Origin: Discostella pseudostelligera | Lineage: Eukaryota > Bacillariophyta > Thalassiosirophyceae > Thalassiosirales > Thalassiosiraceae | Assembly: GCA_036940085.1 (NCBI GenBank) | Contig: JALLBK010000126.1 | Coordinates: forward strand, 1 to 26,754 | Direction: 5' to 3' | Length of the DNA stretch: 26,754 bases | Part shown: in pieces, positions 16,766 to 25,116 of the stretch | How positions within the stretch are numbered: the first letter of the stretch is position 1 | Layout: each line of letters opens with the position of its first letter | The notes under the pieces: model-generated | The model's database searches: none | Told to the model about the DNA's origin: nothing | What the model saw: the letters and a program-made list of their open reading frames with translations, nothing else | Translations under genes and position numbers: made by a program

Positions 16766-18364
16766 TTACAACCGACCTCTACTCAACAACTTTCTTGTCA
16801 TAATCATCCCCGCACCACTCAATCCAAACCACGTCACGGCATATCCAGCATGAATCTCGGGGGATATCTTGAATTCACCCACATACTCTTGACTCGATTT
16901 GACGGGATATTGCAATGATGATGACTGCTGCGGAGGAGGAGAAGAAGAATCAGTGGTGGTGGCAGTATTGATTTCCACAAAGAGAGGAGGGTGAAAATCG
17001 GGTGGACATGAGGTTAGTTCCTCCATGGCTGGACGATCCATCCATAATAACTTCTTGTGGCTCATTGTGGTGCTGGTGGCTGATGTTGGCGGTTCTTCCC
17101 GAGCATCATTTGTGGTACTAGTTTCAGTTCCAGCAATTGTAGTCTGAAGCTTGGAATCAACACGATGATTCGATGATTCCACACGCGACGGTGGTGCAAA
17201 TGAGAATCTACCAGGTTGTTTGTCTGTACTTGATTCCATGGCAAGTATATGTTGTATACCCGACGGTTGCGTGTAGGAGGTGATGATTTCGTTGTAATTG
17301 TGTGGTTGTGGGCCATGATGAGGATGTAATGAATGGTGATGGGAATTTTGCGGATGTAGGAAATGTCGTGGAATCCATCCTCGATTGATCCATACTACAT
17401 CGTGATTGCTTGTATCGATAGTTGACTTTTGCGATGGTGAAGAGTTTGTGGAATCATGGTTGATATGCTTGCCATCGCTTCGTCTACTACTGCCAAGCCA
17501 TCCTCGTTTGGTTTCTCCCGTCGTACCGCTACTGATACTAGCATCATATCCTTCCTCATCCTTGAGTACGACAAAGGGTGTAATCACCAAATAACCCTGA
17601 GTACTCGAACTCATTCCACCACCACCTCCACCACCACGTCCAGAATTGGGGCCCGATTCCGCCAATGCTCCTGGAGGTGGACCACGTGGTCCAATGAATA
17701 TTTCATGTTCATGTTGATATGATCCACGGAGATGTACTCGTCGATAGCTCTTGCAATTACTTGCTGCTGCTGCTGATGTTGTTTTATTATTTTCTATCTC
17801 GTCCTTTTGAGTTTTGGAAGCAAGCCAATCACAATAATTGTGAAATGGATCTAATTTCAAATCCTCCTTTCGTTTTTGGACCATGGATACTTTCTCAAAG
17901 TATCGGTTAGTCTGCCAAACTCCGAGACTGAATGTAAAGAGGCAGAGGGAGGAGAAGAAGAGTTTGCCCGCGGTGCCTAAGTCGGCATTTTTACCACCTC
18001 CTCCCCCTTCGCCGCCGCCGCCGGCGACATTGGCATTGTGAGCGGTGACCGAAGCTGCCGCTGCGGTGATGGAGGCTGAGTGGTGTCGTAATTGATAATG
18101 ATGATGATTGATCATGGAGGGTAGTATGAAGGAAGCTGCATTGGCAGAGTACTTTGTAGGAACAGCTGCGGCGGCGGTAGTGATCGCAGCATAATGACGA
18201 AACGACGACGACGACGACGACGACGACAGCATTGTTGCCCAAGTTCCAAGTGACGTCCATCGAATAGTATCATTCGAATTGATGTGACCCTCCTCCCTTG
18301 CGATGATGTAGCCCCGATGATGGAGGATGGGGCGGCGGGACAATACCATAATCGGAATCTTCAT
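16766..18364 (-). CDS. SURF1: SURF1/Shy1 cytochrome c oxidase assembly factor
   Basis: Mitochondrial inner-membrane protein that helps haem a insertion into Cox1 during complex IV assembly. From the ATG at 18364 the product is 532 aa. Family marks in order: the N-terminal membrane helix with S-L-G-V-W-Q-T-N-R-Y; R-R-V-H-L-R-G-S-Y-Q-H-E-H-E-I-F-I-G-P-R; G-Y-L-V-I-T-P-F-V; V-W-I-N-R-G-W-I-P; and the C-terminal helix H-A-G-Y-A-V-T-W-F-G-L-S-G-A. Between them are His-, Ser- and Gly-rich insertions that make it well longer than the ~300 aa usual for SURF1. I chose 18364 (or 18367/18373) over 18532 because the upstream 56 residues are acidic (F-E-V-E-F-E-F-E-F), while the chosen start gives a basic mitochondrial presequence (V-L-S-R-R-P-I-L-H-H-R). 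Convergent with the protease gene, stops 184 bp apart. Confidence 0.9.
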   Translation of the reverse strand: MKIPIMVLSRRPILHHRGYIIAREEGHINSNDTIRWTSLGTWATMLSSSSSSSSFRHYAAITTAAAAVPTKYSANAASFILPSMINHHHYQLRHHSASITAAAASVTAHNANVAGGGGEGGGGGKNADLGTAGKLFFSSLCLFTFSLGVWQTNRYFEKVSMVQKRKEDLKLDPFHNYCDWLASKTQKDEIENNKTTSAAAASNCKSYRRVHLRGSYQHEHEIFIGPRGPPPGALAESGPNSGRGGGGGGGMSSSTQGYLVITPFVVLKDEEGYDASISSGTTGETKRGWLGSSRRSDGKHINHDSTNSSPSQKSTIDTSNHDVVWINRGWIPRHFLHPQNSHHHSLHPHHGPQPHNYNEIITSYTQPSGIQHILAMESSTDKQPGRFSFAPPSRVESSNHRVDSKLQTTIAGTETSTTNDAREEPPTSATSTTMSHKKLLWMDRPAMEELTSCPPDFHPPLFVEINTATTTDSSSPPPQQSSSLQYPVKSSQEYVGEFKISPEIHAGYAVTWFGLSGAGMIMTRKLLSRGRL

Positions 18365-19033
18365 CATGGTCATGGTCAAAAATTCAAATTCAAATTCAAC
18401 TTCAAATGAATCGAATTGAAAATTGAAGTCGAATTTGCGAATTTGCGCTGAGGTTGGATATCGTGGGAAGAGAGAGGCTGGGGGAGACAGACAGGCTGGC
18501 TGATGCACTCCACGTGTGATCCAAACCTGCACGGGAACTAATACAACTATTTGAATTCAAAGTCTTTCCGAGAAACAAGAATAACAATCTGATATCACAT
18601 AGGAATTGAATATAAGCCATCCAATTTGGGTTCATTTAAAAAGAATCAAATTCAAATTTTGTGCTCAATATTAGTTCCTAAGTAGAATAGAGAGAATTCG
18701 AGAAAGGGAGAAACAATGACGCCTTGCTCGCGCGCTTCACAATACTCTTGGATCTTCTCTTCGAACTCCACCATATCATTCGTACCCTGCCTACCACCGG
18801 GAACTTCAGCTTAGGGAACCATGAACCATGGACTTGGAGACGGTGCACCACTACTACTACCACCACAAGCAGCAGCGGTAGAAAATACCTATTAGATCGG
18901 CAGTCAGTGGCGATTGATTGACGACGACGACGACTACTACTACTACGACGACGGCGGCAGTGGCAGAGCCGCGAGATCCCAAGTGAGGGAACAACCCAAC
19001 AATCTCCAACCTTTTTCTCAATAAACCATCATC
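18365..19033. promoter_or_regulatory. Divergent intergenic region, SURF1 and membrane protein gene
   Basis: Gene-free. The SURF1 side holds short AAATTCAAATTC repeats near 18380-18430 and 18540-18660. The side next to the gene at 19034 has a trinucleotide tract (ACGACGACG..CTACTACTAC..GGCGG, 18921-18958), probably in its 5' UTR, and a CATCATCATGG start context. Confidence 0.4.
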
Positions 19034-20203
19034 ATGGCAGCTCCAACCAACGCCCCTCTTCTAGCCTTACCCAGCGGGTCCATCCTCCAATTCCTCTTCA
19101 TGACATTACCCCTCTTGGGTGTCTACCTCTACTTTCTCTACTTGGCCTACGATCGACCTAACATTGCCAATCCCAACAACCCCAAGTATGCCCTAGATCG
19201 TATCCGACTTATGGATATATTACTCACTTACTTGGTGACACTTATTCCATTTAGTACACTCATTGTGTACATGCTATGGTTTGTAAACCAACGCCATGCA
19301 TTGAGTAAACGGTATGAAAATGAGGCTATTTCCATATTGGGCAATGTTCATTACAATGAAAATTATTACATCGACGAAACGATCAATGAAGCATGGAGAG
19401 AGACGTTTACTGGGCAAGTCAAACATACTTCTGCGAAACTATGGGCATGGCTCGCCAATGGACTAACGTTACGGAATAATTATGGATATGTCGAATATGA
19501 TTTATCACGTGTGGCCAATCACCCAGCATGCAATTATGAAGATCGACCTAAAAACAAACGGAAGAATAAATTGTTGGTGGGAACGATAACGAAGAAGGTA
19601 CGAGTGTATCATCGTTATCCAAGAGAACAGGTTAGTATATTGGTATTACCGGATTATCCCTATAGTGGACAACCCAAGATTGATATGGAGGCGGATTGGG
19701 CATCGTTTGCGAAATATGTGGGATTGTCATCTTCTTCCGGAGTGGTGGGGAACTTGACGGAAGAGGAGATTGATGAGGTGGTGGAGGATCCATTACGAAG
19801 GAAGAATAACGATTCTAGCACGAGTGATGCGAGCATGACTAACAGTACGGCATTCAAAAGGGTATTCTCCCGTGATCGATCACGAGGTGTACTCCTTGTG
19901 GCAATCTTTTGGGTAATCTTCCTCTTCCTGGCTAGCTTGTTTGTGGTTCATCAAATTGGCGTCGTAGATGAATATTATGCCGATGAGGATGGCAATTCGG
20001 CATGGATGGCATTTTGGATTATTGCATGTGGTGTCACGCCTGCCGTGGCATGCGGTGGGAATTGGATGCGATGGAAGATGTACGAACGGTGGATATTGAG
20101 GAGTGGATCAAAATCGAAAGGTGCAAGAGGTGGTGCGAAGAAGGATGAGATGGTGGATTTTGATGACGACAATCGGGGTGGATCATACATTCAAATGAAT
20201 TAA
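19034..20203 (+). CDS. Four-pass membrane protein of unknown function
   Basis: 389 aa, single exon, not recognised. Predicted membrane helices are at about 17-39, 60-84, 285-307 and 322-342. The 200-residue segment between helices 2 and 3 is hydrophilic. It contains N-E-A-I-S-I-L-G-N-V-H-Y, a basic patch (R-P-K-N-K-R-K-N-K) followed by a beta-rich stretch (V-G-T-I-T-K-K-V-R-V-Y-H-R-Y), and an acidic-to-Ser linker. The C-terminus is basic then acidic (D-E-M-V-D-F-D-D-D-N). There is no clear cleavable signal peptide, because helix 1 begins after only 16 residues and is followed by a charged loop. Two hairpins flank the large domain, which probably puts that domain on one side of the membrane. 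It is convergent with the decarboxylase (stops 240 bp apart). Confidence 0.85.
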   Translation: MAAPTNAPLLALPSGSILQFLFMTLPLLGVYLYFLYLAYDRPNIANPNNPKYALDRIRLMDILLTYLVTLIPFSTLIVYMLWFVNQRHALSKRYENEAISILGNVHYNENYYIDETINEAWRETFTGQVKHTSAKLWAWLANGLTLRNNYGYVEYDLSRVANHPACNYEDRPKNKRKNKLLVGTITKKVRVYHRYPREQVSILVLPDYPYSGQPKIDMEADWASFAKYVGLSSSSGVVGNLTEEEIDEVVEDPLRRKNNDSSTSDASMTNSTAFKRVFSRDRSRGVLLVAIFWVIFLFLASLFVVHQIGVVDEYYADEDGNSAWMAFWIIACGVTPAVACGGNWMRWKMYERWILRSGSKSKGARGGAKKDEMVDFDDDNRGGSYIQMN

Positions 20204-20294
20204 ATAGAGGGGACACCGCACCAAAAGTAGAAGTACATGTACATTTGAGGCGTTTGCGTGGTAGATTTTTTGTTATTGTTGGGTACATATTTAC

Positions 20295-20321
20295 GAGAGA
20301 GAGAGAGAGAGGGAGAGAGAT
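20295..20321. repeat. (GA)n microsatellite
   Basis: An imperfect GA run with one GGG interruption, in the 3' region between the convergent membrane-protein and decarboxylase genes. Confidence 0.9.
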
Positions 20322-20443
20322 AGTGGATTCGTTGGTGCACGACAATGATTACATAAGGAATGCAAAGATGAGTAGTAAAACCAAAAATGAGATCTAGTTG
20401 ACCTTATTATCTAGTGTTGCAGTCTCTAGAGAAGCACGAGACC

Positions 20444-23096
20444 TCAAAGATCCGCACCATACTTTTCCATCGTATCGAGAACGTGTCGGATATCGTCCAA
20501 GCCAAAGGACTTCTTTCCCGCGAGGACAAGCCGAAAGCAGTCCGCCGTTTGGTTGCTCAGCGGCTGAGGAATGAGAAAAAGGAGGAATGATGTGATGAGA
20601 CCACGTTAGCTTGAAGCAATGATAGAATACTAAATGACTAGAAAGTTGTCTCACCTGGTAGGGAATGATCATCTCACCAGCCTCGTGCATTCGTAGCTTA
20701 AGCACGACGGACACATTGGCCAAGTCCTTCGCAATGTCATCTGGAATTTGAATGTAATCTTCAATGCTCTCGTCCTCGCCGTACTGGCTTGTCGGCAACG
20801 ACAGCAGCGACGATGCCGCCATCCGATCTCTATCCAAAGAAAGACGTGGAATTACACCCCTCGCCTCGAGCACTCGTCGTATCCTCGGGGGGAAATAAAA
20901 GAAATTCACATTGAACGGCCAAGGCTTACACGCCAATGCAAACGATGGTCGTCTGTGTATCTCCTCGACAAATAATGCCAACTCATCGACCTTCTGATCT
21001 ACGCGACATCCCAGCCCCGTCCGACCGTAGTACTTCCACAATGCCCATAACTTAACGGCATCGGTACGTCGTCCACACGTGTAGCTCAAATCACCCAAAT
21101 CGTACTCGGCACCATTCTTTCGTGGATCGAACAAGTATTTGGCCCCGGCGGCATTGGCATCGCGTAGTGCATTCCGATGTCGAACGATGAATGCAGTTGT
21201 CTGTTGGGGTGCACCCAGCATCTTGTGCGGATTGAAGGTGAAGGAATCGGCATGTCGAATCTCGTCCATGTGAGTTATCGATCGGACGGATGATCGGGAG
21301 GAGAAGATGGCCGATCCACCCCAGGCACCGTCGACATGAACCCAGATGGATCGTTGGTGATGATGTTGTTGCTGTGTGGAGGAAGACGAGCAACCACGAG
21401 CTTCATACTCACGGCAGACTGTCACAATGTCAGCAATCTCATCGAACGAACCCCGCACTGTACTCCCAGCAGTGCATGCCACGAAGAATGGCATACGTAC
21501 TCTAATCCTCGTTTCACTGCCAAGTACTCGACTACTACTGCTACTGCAACCAACCTCAAATTCCAACTCTTCCAACTTCTTGGCCAACGTCTTCACATCC
21601 ATCCTACCATCCGCGTGTGTCGGAATCACAATTAAATCATCCTCACGCAACCCCAGAATTCTTGCCGATTTGGCAAAGGAATAATGTGCCTCGCTGGATA
21701 CCAATGCCACCAAGTCTGGGAGGGGTGTTAGTCCAGGTTGTGTGTAGTCGTAGTAGTGTGTTATTGCCGATGAAGAGGAAGTGGGTGGCGGTATTGAATA
21801 ATGACGAACATCCGTATCATGACAGGAACTATCCTCCACCTTCTTCTCCTCTTCCACATCGTCGTCATCGAAGGATCGATGAGGACGATGATCTTCATTG
21901 TACGCTCCCACCTGCTGCTCCTGTTTCCGTCGTGTATACCCATTCCTAACCTTCCATCGATGTCGAGCAGCATGCATGGCGGTGAGATTTGCCAAGGATC
22001 CACCCGGGATCATTAATCCCTCCCCTACAAATCCTTCTTCCTCCTCGTCATCACCATGGTGTTTTTGTTGCTGCGGACATAACTGCTTCTTGGAAGAAGA
22101 CGAACTACTACTACCACGACGTTCAAATACCAATTTGCCAATTTGTCCCATAACCTCCCGTTCCAACAATGTAAATACAGGTGCCGTCTCGTAGGTGTAC
22201 ACACTAGTATTGACACTCAATGCGACCATTTCCGCAGCCAGGGCAATTGGGTCGAGTGCACCGAATAATTGATTGAAGAAGTAGGGATGACTGGTGTTGA
22301 CACTATATTTCTGGATGAGGGAGAGTAGATGTAGGAATGCTTCGGGTTGTCGTGTGATAGTGGTCATCATTGATGATGACGACGTTTCATGGGGATGATG
22401 GTAGTGGGGTTCAATGAAATCATCCTCATCGTTATCATCGAGACGTAGAGTTTGGAATGCATCCGCTACCGCCTCTCCCCTCGTCATCGTCGTCCTCTCT
22501 AAAGCAGCCTTGGAAAAGAGCAATTCCGTCAATCGTTCAGGTGACAAATATTCCACCACCTTTGAATTATTATTTGTGAAGCTATCTCCTCCTGCTCCTC
22601 CTCCCCATTGGGAAGCCATTAACTTTAATGAGCCACGTAGGACCAATGTTGGTCCATCTACCTCTATTGCTTCATTAGATTTGTCCTCGTTTATTGTCTG
22701 ATGGATAGTACAGAGTGATGATTGCTGACCATTTTTCTGCTGCTGCTGCTTCAGATGCTCTCGATCTCGAGTAAGGTCAAGATCGTCATCGGTAGTTGAA
22801 AACCCCCCACCCTTCGTAGATTTTTCCATCAGCAACGATGACACAACATCAGAAGAACCTTCTTTCCCTTTTCTTCTCCCTAAAATAAATCCAACAATGC
22901 CCCCCAAGCAACCAGCCAAAATTACAATTCCAAAGAATCCATAGAGGGAGAGTGATATGTGCATCAAATTATCGTGCTGGTCGATGCACATGATGGTCAT
23001 GATGATGGTGGTAAGATGATGTGGGCTGGTGGAAGAGTGCGCCAATGTTGAAAGCGTCGTCGTCGTCGTCCGTGGTGGTGGCGGAGCTGGTGCCAC
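20444..23096 (-). CDS. PLP-dependent group II decarboxylase (glutamate/cysteine-sulfinate type), membrane-anchored (2 exons)
   Basis: The exons are 23096-20655 and 20563-20444, with a 91-nt GT-AG intron in phase 0; product 853 aa. The join yields P-Y-Q|P-L-S-N-Q-T-A-D-C-F-R-L-V and ends D-T-M-E-K-Y-G-A-D-L, the usual end of this family. The fold II marks are H-P-Y-F-F-N-Q-L-F-G-A-L-D; N-T-S-V-Y-T-Y-E-T-A-P-V-F; P-G-G-S-L-A-N; H-Y-S-F-A-K-S-A; V-H-V-D-G-A-W-G-G; and N-P-H-K-M-L-G-A-P-Q-Q, where Lys625 (codon 21222-21224) binds PLP. The T-Y-E-x-A-P-V-F form points to glutamate, cysteine-sulfinate or aspartate decarboxylases, so products could be GABA, hypotaurine or beta-alanine. The substrate is not resolved. 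Odd: a predicted membrane helix at about 47-72 (Y-G-F-F-G-I-V-I-L-A-G) followed by R-R-K-G-K, and acidic/His-rich insertions. Other in-frame ATGs encode residues 33, 36 and 45. Confidence 0.9.
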
Positions 23097-23477
23097 CCCT
23101 CCAATTGGAGTACCGATTTGCTGTCGTCGTCGGTCGAATTGTCGGAGACGACACCTGCACCTACACCTACACCTAATCCCTAATCCCTAATCCTCAGCAG
23201 CAGCACCGACAGACTATAACTGTAACTCTCGACCCAATTCTTTAGGAGGAGAGAGAATATCTAGATGGGGTTGCCAGCCAACGAATTCATGCCCGTACCA
23301 ATGCACGTCAACAAAGCCGACGCCGACCGACGAAGATGACGATGACGACGACGGACGAGGAGTTTGTTTGTGTTTGGGTGCTAGTACTCTCTCTAGAGGG
23401 CCTATCGCTTTTTGTGTGGTGTTGCGTCCTCCTTCTTGTCGACGTCATCATCGACGTCATTTCCCGCCATTTTTCGG
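23097..23477. promoter_or_regulatory. Divergent intergenic region, decarboxylase side
   Basis: Gene-free. It contains three CACCTA units (23158-23175) running into three CTAATCC units (23173-23193), a telomere-like short repeat. Two GACGTCAT words (23441-23448 and 23453-23460) are CRE/bZIP-like and 12 bp apart. I see no obvious TATA box. Confidence 0.4.
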
Positions 23478-23642
23478 TCTCCCGCCAAATGATCGCCTCC
23501 ACGTGTCAGCGAAGAAGTCGAGTCTCTCCCGCCAAATCACGCCACGTACGCAAATTCTCCCGCCAAAAAATTTCACGTACTCACATTCTCCCGCCAAATC
23601 AAGCTACGTAGGAATGCATACTCCCACGCACATTCCCCCGCC
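23478..23642. promoter_or_regulatory. Tandem array of E2F-like sites alternating with ACGT cores
   Basis: TCCCGCCAAA occurs four times, at 23480-23489, 23527-23536, 23558-23567 and 23589-23598, the last three exactly 31 bp apart. Weaker CCCGCC copies flank it at 23463-23468 and 23637-23642. Its reverse complement, TTTGGCGGGA, matches the E2F/DP consensus (TTTSSCGC). Between sites are ACGT-containing words (CCACGTGTC, CCACGTACG, TCACGTACT, CTACGTAGG). The array ends about 50 bp before the ATG at 23694. Cell-cycle control of one or both divergent genes is an inference. Confidence 0.6.
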
Positions 23643-23693
23643 ATAATCGGCAGCAACAGTATCATACGCAGTATCGATCAAAAGCATTCAACC

Positions 23694-24701
23694 ATGACCA
23701 TGACGATGTTCCGCCAAGCCATCCACTCCCTCCAATCCTCCTCCTCCTCCTCCTCTCTCCCCCTTCAAATCTCCATCGGTATCCTCGCCGCATCCTACTG
23801 GCGTGGCTCATGGTACGTCCTCGATCACATCTTATACCCCAATGAACGTCTCAAATCCGGTCTTGCCTCCCTCGTCTCCGGTTCATCACTCCTCGCCCTT
23901 CAACAATACATATTAAGTCCATCGTACAATGGCACCAAAACATTAGTCCGATTATTACCACCTCCCGATACATCATCCTCAATTATGTCACGAAGACGAT
24001 ATATCAAAGCCAACCGATTTGTTATGTTGTATGGAATTGCTACAAGTTGTGTATTGTTGTGGAGAGGAACGTGGTTGTTGTGGGATGAGGCGGCACATTC
24101 GATTGCTGATTTTATTGATGGTTACAATGGCAATAGTAGAAGTGGTGGTGGTAGAGGAGAAGAAAGTAGCTCAGCATCAACATTGCAATTGGCAACAACT
24201 CCGGATGTGGTACCGATGACGAATGGCAACGGGTCAGATGCAACAACAACAACTACATCAACTACACTTGAGAATACTCCCCAGCAATCACATTCAACAA
24301 CAAGTATGAATGAAGCATCCAACACTACCTCCAGCATCCCATCGTCGTGCTCAGCGGAGGAACAACATTCTCAACAACACTCTTCTGAAAATCATCCATT
24401 AGACTCGCAGCTACCATCACAACCACCACCACAGCAACATCATCCTCATCGTCATCCTCATCATGAAGATCATCACGGAGAATCCTCCGTAACACAACAT
24501 GAAGACCTAACCGATCGTACCCTCTTCTATTCTGGAATTGCCTCCCACATTTTCGCCACGGTAGTCTTATTGTCCATGGGGCGATTTGTTACTGTCATGG
24601 CTCCTCCGGCCAATAGTACATTATTGAAAGATGCATTTATACATGAACGTGGAAAGAATTTTGCCAAGGCGGCGAGGAAGTTTATGTCGAATCCCCAGTA
24701 G
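23694..24701 (+). CDS. Multi-pass membrane protein with repeated WRGxW motif (possibly Fuseless-like)
   Basis: 335 aa, single exon. The same motif occurs twice: Y-W-R-G-S-W-Y-V-L-D (35-44) and L-W-R-G-T-W-L-L-W-D (122-131), each at the end of a hydrophobic segment (about 23-40 and 107-126). This suggests an internal duplication. Further hydrophobic segments lie at about 56-72 and 278-302. Residues 145-270 are a low-complexity Ser/Thr/Gln/His-rich linker. The C-tail is amphipathic and basic. The duplicated WRGxW..D layout recalls the Fuseless domain of animal membrane proteins, but I rank that as tentative. Starts at 23694, 23700 and 23706 are equivalent by sequence (M-T-M-T-M). It sits just downstream of the E2F-like array. 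Confidence 0.82.
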   Translation: MTMTMFRQAIHSLQSSSSSSSLPLQISIGILAASYWRGSWYVLDHILYPNERLKSGLASLVSGSSLLALQQYILSPSYNGTKTLVRLLPPPDTSSSIMSRRRYIKANRFVMLYGIATSCVLLWRGTWLLWDEAAHSIADFIDGYNGNSRSGGGRGEESSSASTLQLATTPDVVPMTNGNGSDATTTTTSTTLENTPQQSHSTTSMNEASNTTSSIPSSCSAEEQHSQQHSSENHPLDSQLPSQPPPQQHHPHRHPHHEDHHGESSVTQHEDLTDRTLFYSGIASHIFATVVLLSMGRFVTVMAPPANSTLLKDAFIHERGKNFAKAARKFMSNPQ

Positions 24702-25116
24702 AGAGTAGAAGAGACTGGACACACTTATCCTAGAGTTGATTGGTGATAACAATGGAGTGCAACCATCAATGCAAACCCCACCCAATCGAGAGAACAAGAT
24801 AGTATTATCATCTGCAACGTTCTAGCGTCATGCATGGTCACATACACATCAAACATGAGACAATTGAATCGAGACAGTCAAGAGGGTTGAACTAAAGACA
24901 CACCGATGATGCTTTTTGAGGATAGAGATGAAGTGGATACACACTAGAAATTATTACTTCTTGCATCGATGCCTTGAATTGCAAACAATGCAATCAATAT
25001 CCAAATTATTTTATGCTACCGGCATTACAGGAGGTGAGACCTTTCTTTAGCTTCCCAATTTGATCCACCACCGTTCCCTCTTCATCGCGTCTTTTTTCTC
25101 CTCCCTTCCCTTAACG
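24702..25116. other. Convergent intergenic region (3' ends)
   Basis: Lies between the stops of the WRGxW protein and the ureohydrolase. No gene, RNA or repeat is recognised; probably two 3' UTRs and spacer. Confidence 0.45.

Noticed and set aside
20034..20345. Minus-strand 103-codon frame across the membrane-protein 3' end
   Set aside because: It is mostly antisense to the coding region at 19034-20203 and the GA microsatellite, with no recognisable domain.
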